Of a stretch of 64,000 nt of DNA, positions 10,364 to 18,089 are shown one piece after another. The stretch comes from Paenibacillus glycanilyticus (GTDB lineage Bacteria > Bacillota > Bacilli > Paenibacillales > Paenibacillaceae): contig NZ_BSSQ01000010.1 of NCBI RefSeq assembly GCF_030161375.1, forward strand, positions 242,755 through 306,754, given 5' to 3'. The translations under genes were made by a program, and so were the position numbers. A model generated the notes under the pieces. The model saw only the letters and a list, made by a program, of their open reading frames with translations, did no database searches and had not been told where the DNA came from. How positions within the stretch are numbered: position 1 is the stretch's first letter; the number at the start of each line of letters is the position of its first letter.

Positions 10364-12307
10364 TTATTCGCCGGCAATATCCGGCTTCGTCTCGATCGTT
10401 AACCCCTCCACGTATTTGCGGCTCATCAGTTTTCTTTTTTTCCGGTTTTCCTTCGTGTCGAATACAATATCCATGTCGTATTCTGCCCCCGGATATAACT
10501 CCTCCCTGCTAATATAAGGCTTTAACCGTTTACGGTTGAAGGCCATCTTCTTCCCTTGAACCTGCACGATCACTTCCCCCCGCTCATCCGCGGGCTGAAA
10601 CACGATGCCTGACCGTTTCAGCGGATAAATCCAAACCGCATCCCCCGAATTGAAGGTGAGGACCGGACCTTTTTCTTTATGATCGGCGGGACTTTGGAAT
10701 CGTTTGTTAACCTCCTTAACCTTCATTGGTTCATCACTTATATCTGCTTGCTTAACATCCGCGGTTTCAAGCCTAATCTCCGTTCTGCCTTCAGCAAGCT
10801 TCTCCGCCCGTTGCATGACATGCTCAGGCAATCCGAACCTTCTCGCAATGGCAAAGGCATGGCTGTCGCCCGCTTCTCCGATCTCCAGGCGATATAACGG
10901 CCTCAACGTCTCGGAATCAAAAGCCATTCGAGCATTCATGCAACCAGAAGTCCTCGACGCGAACTTTTTGATCTCGTTGAAATGGGTAGTAGCCGCAGTT
11001 AACGCTTTGCGCTTCAGCAATTCCTCCAGCACCGCAATCGACAAAGCAATCCCCTCCCCGGGATCGGTTCCTGCCGCCAATTCATCAAGCAAAATAACGG
11101 TATGCTCATCGGCAACTCGAAGCATCTCCTTCAGTACCGCAATATGCGAGGAAAAGGTACTTAGCGACTGTTCCAGACTTTGCCCATCCCCTACATCGGC
11201 CAGGATATGGCGGAACACGCCAAACCGGCTTTGCGGTGAAGCAGGTACCAATAGTCCCGATTGAACAAGAAGCGCTAGCAACCCAATCGTCTTGAGCGCG
11301 ACGGTTTTCCCTCCCGTATTAGGTCCCGTAATGATGAGCTGTTTCCATCCGATTCCGAGTTCGACGTTAATAGGTTCGGCAGTCCCGCCGAGCAGAGGAT
11401 GACGGGCATCAATCAGCTTGATCACAGGTTCATCGCTAAGCGTTACCGGCTTCCCGTCATACGATAAGGACAACTTTCCTCTCGCCAGCATGAAATCAAA
11501 CGATGCCATCGCTTCCCGGTTCTGAAGCAGCTCCCACTTATAATGTTCTGCCTCGTCAGACAATCTGGACAAAATGATCGTCCGCTCCCGTTCTTCTTCT
11601 GCAGACCATTCTTGCCACTCTTGCTGGAGCTCTGCTACGTCGATCGGCTCAATAAAGAGGGTTTGGCCGCTAGCCGATTCATCCCATACCGTACCCGGGA
11701 CCAGCTTCCGGTGTTCCCTTTTGACGGAAATGACAGACTTGCCTCTTCGTTTGCTAATAATCGGATCCTGCAATGCCGATTTGTATTTCGAAAGCGAGGC
11801 TTCAAGTTTCTTATGAATACGATCCTCGAGGGCGATAAGATGGCGGCGAATCGTCCCCAGGTCCGGACTAGCTTGATCCGTAAGCCGGCCATACCGAATA
11901 CACCGGTCAAGCTCCTGTCTGAGATTCGGACAGTCGTTCATCGAATCCGCATAGGAAGCAATGGTAGGGGCAATGCCGCGTTTATTGTTCATATAACGTT
12001 TCATTTGGGAGATCGATACCAGCCAGGCGAGAAGCTGGTCTAGCTCCGTTTCCGTATAGATCCTCCCTTTGCCGAGCAAAGACAGGAATGGGTCAATGCC
12101 ATCCATAGCCGACAACGGTACGCTTGCGCCGCTCGAAAGCAAAGCCGAAGCCTCCTCTGTCTCGCTCAGCCAAGCCTTGATCTGATTCCGGTTTGAGCTT
12201 GGCATATGGCGTTCAGCCAGAAGACGTCCAGCTGGGGACACCGTCAAACCGATCATTTTTTCTTTCAATTTGTCATATTCCAATCTTTGAAATACGGTTT
12301 CGTTCAT
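10364..12307 (-). CDS. MutS2-like ATPase with KOW-like region, lacking the Smr domain
   Basis: The roughly 647-residue protein has the MutS2 architecture without the clamp-type mismatch-recognition N-terminus. An all-helical lever/core occupies residues 1-300. The ABC-type ATPase has Walker A GPNTGGKT near residue 330 and Walker B with signature DELAAGTDPGEG near residue 410, followed by the ATTHFNEIK histidine switch. A KOW-like segment (GDAVWIYPLKRSGIVFQ) lies near residue 550. MutS2 proteins are usually about 780 residues and end in an Smr domain. Here the sequence stops about 45 residues after the KOW-like part, with no frameshifted remnant. ATG at 12307 has AAAGGAGC before it. B. subtilis MutS2 is reported to act on collided ribosomes. 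The regulatory leader of this gene makes a translation-linked role attractive but unproven. Confidence 0.88.
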   Translation of the reverse strand: MNETVFQRLEYDKLKEKMIGLTVSPAGRLLAERHMPSSNRNQIKAWLSETEEASALLSSGASVPLSAMDGIDPFLSLLGKGRIYTETELDQLLAWLVSISQMKRYMNNKRGIAPTIASYADSMNDCPNLRQELDRCIRYGRLTDQASPDLGTIRRHLIALEDRIHKKLEASLSKYKSALQDPIISKRRGKSVISVKREHRKLVPGTVWDESASGQTLFIEPIDVAELQQEWQEWSAEEERERTIILSRLSDEAEHYKWELLQNREAMASFDFMLARGKLSLSYDGKPVTLSDEPVIKLIDARHPLLGGTAEPINVELGIGWKQLIITGPNTGGKTVALKTIGLLALLVQSGLLVPASPQSRFGVFRHILADVGDGQSLEQSLSTFSSHIAVLKEMLRVADEHTVILLDELAAGTDPGEGIALSIAVLEELLKRKALTAATTHFNEIKKFASRTSGCMNARMAFDSETLRPLYRLEIGEAGDSHAFAIARRFGLPEHVMQRAEKLAEGRTEIRLETADVKQADISDEPMKVKEVNKRFQSPADHKEKGPVLTFNSGDAVWIYPLKRSGIVFQPADERGEVIVQVQGKKMAFNRKRLKPYISREELYPGAEYDMDIVFDTKENRKKRKLMSRKYVEGLTIETKPDIAGE

Positions 12308-12341
12308 CGTTGTACATGCTCCTTTATTTGTTTTTGGGTAC

Positions 12342-12381
12342 AAAAAAACAGGAACAGAACGCAGAAGCGTTCCGTTCCTGT
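12342..12381 (-). terminator. leader terminator T2 before the MutS2-like gene
   Basis: The arms 12348-12362 and 12367-12381 form a 15-bp stem with one G-U pair on the minus strand and a 4-base loop, followed by seven T. It ends only 34 bases before the start codon, so it acts in the leader and not at a gene end. Confidence 0.85.
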
Positions 12382-12429
12382 TCACGGATCGGCATACACC
12401 AATCCCGTTGTATGCTCAAAACAGCGCGC

Positions 12430-12456
12430 AAAAAAACCGTGCTGCAAGAGCACGGT
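12430..12456 (-). terminator. leader terminator T1 before the MutS2-like gene
   Basis: ACCGTGCT/AGCACGGT (12436-12456) is a perfect 8-bp stem with a 5-base loop followed by seven T on the minus strand. It is a textbook intrinsic terminator, about 50 bp upstream of T2 and 280 bp past the stop of the MBL gene. It is too far to be that gene's ordinary terminator. Confidence 0.85.
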
Positions 12457-12496
12457 GATTGGCCGCTGCCGAATAGCATTCAGGCGGAAATCCTCA

Positions 12497-12630
12497 TGTT
12501 CTTAACTCATGGTTTCGGCCCCTGTTATTAGACGTCGCAATAGAAGCATGCGTTAAGATGCATTTTCTGCATACGCAAGCCGTTAAGCGAAGTTAACAAG
12601 TCCGAAATATCCAATTAGGAGTTAAGAACA
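12497..12630 (-). promoter_or_regulatory. structured leader RNA upstream of the MutS2-like gene
   Basis: TGTTCTTAACTC (12497-12508) and GAGTTAAGAACA (12619-12630) form a perfect 12-bp stem closing a 110-base domain. A nested TTTCGG/CCGAAA helix (12513-12518 with 12602-12607) and at least two small inner hairpins follow. In the transcript CTTAAC occurs three times, facing a single GTTAAG arm, so alternative pairings are possible. The 5' arm is inside the 8-codon upstream ORF. No T-box, SAM, purine or TPP signature is visible. Confidence 0.6.
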
Positions 12631-12641
12631 CCAGCAAACAT
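12615..12641 (-). CDS. 8-codon leader peptide (upstream ORF) of the MutS2-like gene
   Basis: ATG at 12641 begins MFAGVLNS followed by TAA, with the purine-rich ribosome site GGAAGGGG eight bases upstream. Codons 4 to 8 overlap the 5' arm of the long stem, so a ribosome on this ORF would block that stem. Short leader peptides of this kind control several antibiotic-response and ribosome-protection genes. Translation here is inferred from the ribosome site and the geometry alone. Confidence 0.5.
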   Translation of the reverse strand: MFAGVLNS

Positions 12642-12687
12642 TAAAATTTCCCCTTCCGAAATGAAGAAAAATGCTATTAAATAGCTA

Positions 12688-12736
12688 ATCCGTTAGCTAT
12701 ACACACAATGTACGCTAACGGATCGGTATTTGTCAA
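12688..12736 (-). promoter_or_regulatory. candidate promoter and inverted repeat for the MutS2-like transcript
   Basis: On the minus strand a consensus TTGACA (12731-12736) is followed 18 bases later by TACATT (12707-12712). A 10-bp inverted repeat, ATCCGTTAGC (12688-12697) and GCTAACGGAT (12714-12723), brackets the -10. It could be an operator, or a weak terminator of the MBL gene ending at 12738. No T-tract follows it directly. Confidence 0.5.
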
Positions 12737-12737
12737 T

Positions 12738-13520
12738 CTATTTGCCTACTGTTATTGCCATGCCAGCATGAGCGAAACCAGCATGCTGAGGCAACACATA
12801 AGAGGCACGAAGATCAATATCATGCGACATATGAGTAAATAGCGTTTGCTCTGGCTTCCAAACCGGAAGCATGGCAAGAGCTTCTGTTACATCATACACA
12901 GAACGCGTCTCGTACGGGAAGTTTTCCTTGAAAAAGCTAGTGCCAAGCACCAGCAGGTCCAGTTGGTAGAGCGGCTTCTGCTGCTCTTCCGTTAGCCCGA
13001 TCGAATCGGAGCAATACGCCCAAGCAATGCCGGTATCCTTCTGATCGAACCGAAAAGCGTAGGCGTAACCGTTTTTCCCATGGTTGACTTTCCACGCGGA
13101 CACTTTCCAATCCCCAAACGCGCATGGCTGATCGATTGGGATGAACGTCAAGTTACGACTGAGCCACGGGAACCTTTGTATAATCTCATTGATTACTTCA
13201 GCCGGAGCATAAGCTTCCCCTTTGACGCCAAGCCAGCGGCAGGCATCGGCCCATTCGGGCAAACCGCCGATGTGATCGAAATGGGCATGAGTGATCAGAA
13301 TGCGATTAACAAATCGTAGTCCCGCTGCCTCCATCTGCTTCCCCCAATCGGGTCCGCAGTCGATCATCATCGTTCCAAAGTCAGCCGAATCAAGCTGTAC
13401 GGTTGAGCGGTAACGGCGGTTAACACCGCCGGAACGCGCTTCGTTGCATACTTCGCAGTCGCAGTAGACGCGGGGAACTCCCATGGCGTCTCCCGTACCG
13501 CGAAACGTAACGGTCATCAT
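12738..13520 (-). CDS. MBL-fold metallohydrolase, PhnP-like
   Basis: The 260-residue protein has the metallo-beta-lactamase signature HAHFDHIGG near residue 78, two later histidines and an aspartate (CSDSIG, FTHMSHDID). A CDCEVC cluster near residue 20 resembles the extra zinc site of PhnP-type phosphodiesterases. Family members cleave cyclic phosphates or similar esters. The true substrate is unknown and no phosphonate genes are nearby. The ATG overlaps the stop of the upstream GNAT gene as ATGA, so the two are coupled. An adjacent second ATG is an alternative start. Confidence 0.87.
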   Translation of the reverse strand: MMTVTFRGTGDAMGVPRVYCDCEVCNEARSGGVNRRYRSTVQLDSADFGTMMIDCGPDWGKQMEAAGLRFVNRILITHAHFDHIGGLPEWADACRWLGVKGEAYAPAEVINEIIQRFPWLSRNLTFIPIDQPCAFGDWKVSAWKVNHGKNGYAYAFRFDQKDTGIAWAYCSDSIGLTEEQQKPLYQLDLLVLGTSFFKENFPYETRSVYDVTEALAMLPVWKPEQTLFTHMSHDIDLRASYVLPQHAGFAHAGMAITVGK

Positions 13521-14188
13521 ATCGGCAGCAACTCAAGCTGATTGCGTCCGCGCAAACCATCCACCATCTCCAGCCATTGCTTCGGCTTATTCGGAAGCGC
13601 TGAATAATAGCCTTCTAGAAAATGAACGACAAGCGAAGCCGGAATAGATGACATCTCTTCATCGGCTGGCAGGAAGCAAAGGTTTAATCCTTCTACGGCT
13701 TCACCCGTATGTTCCCAAGACGGATGAACATACGGAAAGTTGATCATTTTGTAACCCAAATGGGATAATACTTCGCGCCTTACGAACGGATTCATTGGCG
13801 TAACGCCGCCAAAATCATGTTCACCCGTCTCATACGGGTTATAAATTTCGGCAAACATGCCGATTGGCGCTGTACCGGACTCGCGTGCCAGTCTAGCCAA
13901 ATCCTTCTCGCGGCTGCGCATAAGAAAACGGCCAATCCCTTTGTTTGCAACTCCGATAATCGTGAAATCCGTCATGGCTACACGAAGATCCGGATAATAG
14001 CGGTATTCGGTCGAACCAACGACCTCTCCATGATCCACCGCAACATAGACATGGATGCTTGGATCTTCAAGAGGCTCTTTCCAGAGCTCGTAAGCCAATA
14101 CCTCTTCAGGCGGGAAAATTCGTTCTAGCAATGCGTGCAGCGAAGCGAAATAAGGATCATTAATGGAATGAATGCGATGAAATTGCAT
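13517..14188 (-). CDS. GNAT-like N-acetyltransferase
   Basis: The roughly 223-residue protein shows a GNAT core: an IHVYVAVDHGEVVGSTEY strand pair, DFTIIGVANKGIGRFLM as the acetyl-CoA binding motif A, and a long C-terminal part rich in aromatics. The acceptor is not recognisable. ATG at 14188 is chosen because GAAAGGAGA precedes it. Its stop overlaps the start of the MBL gene. Confidence 0.75.
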   Translation of the reverse strand: MQFHRIHSINDPYFASLHALLERIFPPEEVLAYELWKEPLEDPSIHVYVAVDHGEVVGSTEYRYYPDLRVAMTDFTIIGVANKGIGRFLMRSREKDLARLARESGTAPIGMFAEIYNPYETGEHDFGGVTPMNPFVRREVLSHLGYKMINFPYVHPSWEHTGEAVEGLNLCFLPADEEMSSIPASLVVHFLEGYYSALPNKPKQWLEMVDGLRGRNQLELLPI

Positions 14189-14223
14189 GATCGTTCTCCT
14201 TTCGATGTGGAGTCGTGGATGCA

Positions 14224-14296
14224 GGGCACTACGAGAAAGCTTGGGCTTGAGGCCGACGCTCCCGCTCCGAAAGCTCCAAGCTTTCTCTCCGTGCCC
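14224..14296. repeat. intergenic composite hairpin
   Basis: An outer GGGCAC/GTGCCC pair (14224-14229, 14291-14296) encloses a perfect 11-bp AGAAAGCTTGG/CCAAGCTTTCT pair (14234-14244, 14276-14286) with a GC-rich 31-base loop. It lies between two GNAT genes with no T-tract. The form suggests an extragenic palindromic element. Confidence 0.6.
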
Positions 14297-14354
14297 AGCA
14301 CGGACAATTAAATTCGAAGTCAAAAAGAATGAATAACATCGATTTAAAGAAGGA

Positions 14355-15014
14355 CTAAAGGAACGGGTTACGCCATTCCATTAGAGCGGCGTAATTGCAA
14401 GATTCTTCGTCGTCCAGATAGTCGGATGCGATACCAACCGGAGTTCTGCCGCAGCGCAGCAGGAAAGTGATAACCGGATCCTGATAGATCCCATTCATGA
14501 CTTTCTCCAAATATTGCTCCGGCGACTCCTCCGCCGCGTATTTATGGTAGTACGGCATTCTGCCGGCTCCAAGCAAGCGCTTGAGCTGGAGGTGAACGAC
14601 CGTCTCATACATAGATTGCAGCAGCCATTTGCCGATGCCGGCTTTTCGGTATGCCGGAATGACGGCTATGTCCGCAACGTATAACGTATCCCCATTCGGA
14701 TTATGATTGCGGATATAACCGCTGTCGGTAATCTGTTCCCAGCTATGCGATCCATGATACTGGTTCATATCCACGATAAGTCCGGTCATTGAGCCAATGA
14801 CTCTGCCGCCAAGTTCACAGCACAACGCTCCCTCCGGGAAGCGTGTAATATGTTCCGTCAATTGCTCCTTGCTCCACCATAGTTCCTCTGGATACGGCGG
14901 AGGAAAACATTCGCTTTGTACGGCTATTAATCCCGTGAAGTCTTCCGAAGTATAGGAACGAATAGTAACTTCCGTCGGTTTCCCGTCATGAATAATATAT
15001 AATTGCTTGCGCAT
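14355..15014 (-). CDS. GNAT family N-acetyltransferase
   Basis: The 219-residue protein has a clear GNAT motif A, LYVADIAVIPAYRKAGIGKWLLQ near residues 110-135, after a strand reading GGRVIGSMTGLIVDMN. The C-terminal part (RMPYYHKYAAEESPEQYLEKV) resembles the acetyltransferase half of B. subtilis YhcX, in which a GNAT domain is joined to a nitrilase domain. Here the nitrilase is the separate gene just upstream, 29 bp away. GGGGAGG precedes the ATG. Confidence 0.85.
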   Translation of the reverse strand: MRKQLYIIHDGKPTEVTIRSYTSEDFTGLIAVQSECFPPPYPEELWWSKEQLTEHITRFPEGALCCELGGRVIGSMTGLIVDMNQYHGSHSWEQITDSGYIRNHNPNGDTLYVADIAVIPAYRKAGIGKWLLQSMYETVVHLQLKRLLGAGRMPYYHKYAAEESPEQYLEKVMNGIYQDPVITFLLRCGRTPVGIASDYLDDEESCNYAALMEWRNPFL

Positions 15015-15043
15015 CTAGCAACGCCTCCCCGCTCCTATGGGAC

Positions 15044-15904
15044 TCAAGCCCAATCGGTATACAGATCCGTACGGCGGTCTCTCCATGTCGTTACCGAACC
15101 AGCGGCGCGGACATCCTCCAAGAGCTTAAGGTCAAGATCCGCTACGATCAGCATGTCATCATTAATAACGCCTTCGCTCATGATTCCCGCAGGCGGGAAC
15201 GGAATATCGTTAGGCGTGATAACAGCTGCCTGGCCGTAGTTTGCGCGCATGAAATCAACCTTGCGCAATGACCCTACCGTTCCCGTCGTAACGATATAGA
15301 CTTGATTCTCGACGGCTCTGGCATGGCAGCAGTAGCGTACGCGGTAGAAGCCGTGACGATCGTCGGTACAGGATGGGCAGAAAATAACGTCCGCGCCTTT
15401 GGCGCGCGCCATCCGGACGATCTCCGGGAACTCGATATCATAGCAGGTCAGCATGGCAATGGTGCCAAACTTGGTTTCGAATACCTGCAAGCCATCTCCC
15501 GGCGACATGTTCCACTCGCTGACTTCCGTCGGCGTCAAGTGGATTTTGGCTTGGCGGTCGATCTTGCCGTCCGGATGGAATAAATGCGCCGTATTTTGGC
15601 GTTTTCCATTTCCCGCATCCACGACATGCGTACCGCCTACAATGTACATGTCGTATTCCGACGCCAGGGAGCTGAACAATCCTTCATATTGCTCCGTGAA
15701 ATCAGGCAGACGTTCAATCGGCAATGCCTCTCCGGAACCGTCGCCTATCGAGAGCAGCTGCGTCGTTAGAAACTCCGGGAACAATAGAAACTGCGTCCCG
15801 TATTCGGACGCATTACGAACGTAATGCGTCACTTGAGCGGCAAAATCTTCAAACCATTCGATATCTTCCAGCTTATACTGCACGGAAGCAACCCGGTATT
15901 TCAA
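15044..15904 (-). CDS. carbon-nitrogen hydrolase (nitrilase superfamily)
   Basis: The 286-residue protein has the nitrilase Glu-Lys-Cys triad: Glu in LLFPEFL near residue 43, Lys in AKIHLTP near residue 119, and Cys in MLTCYDIEFPE near residue 154. It should hydrolyse an amide or nitrile-type C-N bond. The substrate is unknown. TTG at 15904 is the likely start after GGGGAGAGG. It follows the histidine kinase gene by 24 bp and precedes the GNAT gene, suggesting one transcript with the two-component system. Confidence 0.88.
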   Translation of the reverse strand: MKYRVASVQYKLEDIEWFEDFAAQVTHYVRNASEYGTQFLLFPEFLTTQLLSIGDGSGEALPIERLPDFTEQYEGLFSSLASEYDMYIVGGTHVVDAGNGKRQNTAHLFHPDGKIDRQAKIHLTPTEVSEWNMSPGDGLQVFETKFGTIAMLTCYDIEFPEIVRMARAKGADVIFCPSCTDDRHGFYRVRYCCHARAVENQVYIVTTGTVGSLRKVDFMRANYGQAAVITPNDIPFPPAGIMSEGVINDDMLIVADLDLKLLEDVRAAGSVTTWRDRRTDLYTDWA

Positions 15905-15928
15905 CAGACCTCTCCCCTTTACTCTCCG

Positions 15929-17284
15929 TTACTTTCTTTGTTTGAACTGAATTGTAATGGTCGTCCCCAAATCTGGCAAACTGAATACGTCGATTTTGCC
16001 CTCGTGCAGATCAACAATACGTTTGGCGATCGACAATCCGAGTCCAGCTCCGCCGGTCGCCCGGCTTCTTGCTCCGTCCACGCGGTAGAACCGCTCGAAC
16101 ATATGCGGAATCTCGTTCTCCGGAATGCCAATGCCCTTATCTTTCACTTCGATCTTAACGATGTTTCTGGATAAGCTGACCGAGACATCAATCGGTTCTT
16201 TGCTGTATTTAATTGCATTATCCAGCAAAATCACGAGAAGCTGCTGAATTTTATCCTTATCCCCGTACATGCGCACGGAACGGGTTAAAGCCTTCACCCG
16301 GATCGGACGCTGGAAGGTCGTCTGGAGCATAACCGCCAGCTCCTCCACAACCAACACGACGTCAAACATCCCCTGATTCAGCCAATCTTCCTGCTCGGCT
16401 TCCGCCAGCATCAGCATGGATTTCGTCAGATTCTGCAGACGGCTTGCTTCCTTGTCAATCGCTTCGATCGCTTCATCCCGGATACTCGCATCGTCGCGTC
16501 CCCATCGCTTCAGCATGCCGGCATAACTGCTTATGACGGTTAGAGGCGTCTTAAGCTCATGCGAGGCATCGGCAACAAACTGCTTCTGCCTTGCAAACGT
16601 CCGGTCAAGCCGGTCAATCATCTGATTGAACGCCCGTACCAGCTGTTGCAACTCGGCAGATTCCTCGTGGCTGGAAGTTTCAATCTTGCGCAACTTCCCG
16701 CTTCGGTCGATCTCGCGCATCGTATTAATCATCTGCTGCATCGGTGAAGTCAGACGCGAAGTGAACCAATACGTCCCGAAGATGGCAAATAGAATCGCAC
16801 CTGCGCTCGTTACGGATAAAGCTGCGACGAGAATTTGCAAATAATCGTCAAGTTCATTTAGTACGCGGTTAATTTCCAGCATTGCAACCACAGTAGCACC
16901 GTTATAAATCGGCACGCGCATATACATGATACGCTCGTTGCCTTTTTTGATCATGCCCGTATCGTGATGGGTCTGAAAAGTTGCCGGCAGATTCAATAGA
17001 ATAGGATCCGAACCGGTAATATTGACGATTTTGTTATCCGGTCTAATAATTCGTATCATTTCATTCACATTGTAATATTCACTCAGCAGATCGGGATCAT
17101 AGATCCCCTTACCGTCCTGAATCAACGGATTCTCCAGCATGAGATTCACTTTATTGCCGATAACCCGCTCTTCGCTTTCTGTCGTAATCTTTATGACGTA
17201 GAAATAAACAAAGATATTAAACAGGATAAGAATAAAGATCAGCCAGAAAATCGTAAAAAGCGTGAAGCGTTTGCGAAGCGTCAT
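15929..17284 (-). CDS. sensor histidine kinase, OmpR-partner class
   Basis: The 451-residue membrane kinase has an N-terminal TM (about 12-34), an extracellular segment of about 120 residues, a second TM (about 150-172) and a HAMP region (TSRLTSPMQQM). A HisKA domain carries the phospho-acceptor in DASHELKTPL, and the HATPase domain shows N (LLDNAIKYSK), G1 (DKGIGIPENE) and G2 (GGAGLGLSI) boxes. It overlaps the response regulator gene by ATGA. The signal sensed is not evident. Confidence 0.94.
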   Translation of the reverse strand: MTLRKRFTLFTIFWLIFILILFNIFVYFYVIKITTESEERVIGNKVNLMLENPLIQDGKGIYDPDLLSEYYNVNEMIRIIRPDNKIVNITGSDPILLNLPATFQTHHDTGMIKKGNERIMYMRVPIYNGATVVAMLEINRVLNELDDYLQILVAALSVTSAGAILFAIFGTYWFTSRLTSPMQQMINTMREIDRSGKLRKIETSSHEESAELQQLVRAFNQMIDRLDRTFARQKQFVADASHELKTPLTVISSYAGMLKRWGRDDASIRDEAIEAIDKEASRLQNLTKSMLMLAEAEQEDWLNQGMFDVVLVVEELAVMLQTTFQRPIRVKALTRSVRMYGDKDKIQQLLVILLDNAIKYSKEPIDVSVSLSRNIVKIEVKDKGIGIPENEIPHMFERFYRVDGARSRATGGAGLGLSIAKRIVDLHEGKIDVFSLPDLGTTITIQFKQRK

Positions 17285-17979
17285 GCGTCCGGCTCCTTAA
17301 TCATATAGCCGACTCCCCTTACGGTATGAATCAGCTTATGACGGTAACCTTTGTCCAGCTTTTGACGCAAATAACGGATGTAGACGTCTACCAGGTTGGT
17401 TTCCCCGATAAAGTCATAACCCCATACCTCGGATAAAATATCTTCTCTCGACTTCTCTTCGTTCTTGTTCTCCACCAGATAGACCAGAAGCTCGAACTCG
17501 CGCGGCGTCAGCTCGATCACGATATCCTTGCGGTAAACTTTGCGAGTGCGAAGCTCAATCGTCAAATCTCCAACCTTGATCAGGTCGGAGCCTTCGGATT
17601 CCTTCGGATATTGCTGGAATATGCGCAAAATGTTGCGAACGCGGGCCAAAAGCTCCTCCATCGCAAACGGTTTAGTAATATAGTCATTGGCTCCATGCTC
17701 AAATCCGCTCACCTTGTCGGGAACGGTGTCCCGTGCCGTAAGCAATATAACGGGAACCGGATTGCCGGCCTGCCTCAAACGTCGCAGTACTTCTATCCCG
17801 TTTAGTTCAGGGAGCATCACATCAAGCAGAATAAGCTCCCATTCGCCTGTTGAAGCCATCTCGTATCCCGTGCGTCCGTCGGCTGCTGTACCGACCGTAT
17901 AACCTTCGTGTTCTAATTCAAGCTGTAATACGCGGGAAATACCCGCCTCGTCTTCTACTACCAGAACTCTCTCGTTCAT
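17281..17979 (-). CDS. OmpR/PhoB-type response regulator
   Basis: The roughly 232-residue protein has a receiver domain with the acidic pair VVEDE, the phospho-acceptor aspartate in LILLDVMLP near residue 51, and a conserved lysine in YITKPF. A winged-helix DNA-binding domain ends in HTVRGVGYMIKE. ATG at 17979 is the family-typical start. An in-frame TTG at 18003 is possible. It forms a coupled pair with the downstream kinase gene. Confidence 0.94.
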   Translation of the reverse strand: MNERVLVVEDEAGISRVLQLELEHEGYTVGTAADGRTGYEMASTGEWELILLDVMLPELNGIEVLRRLRQAGNPVPVILLTARDTVPDKVSGFEHGANDYITKPFAMEELLARVRNILRIFQQYPKESEGSDLIKVGDLTIELRTRKVYRKDIVIELTPREFELLVYLVENKNEEKSREDILSEVWGYDFIGETNLVDVYIRYLRQKLDKGYRHKLIHTVRGVGYMIKEPDA

Positions 17980-18089
17980 ATAGGGATATTCACCTGCTTC
18001 CAAATATGCTTATAGACTCGTATTCATCATAAAGAAGGTTTATTTCAATTGCAAGCAAGGCGGGCGTCCAAAGCTGACATGAACCGCAT

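Noticed and set aside
12308..12737. T-box leader for the MutS2-like gene
   Set aside because: The conserved T-box sequence (AGGGTGGNACCGCG) is absent, and the gene is not an aminoacyl-tRNA or amino-acid gene.
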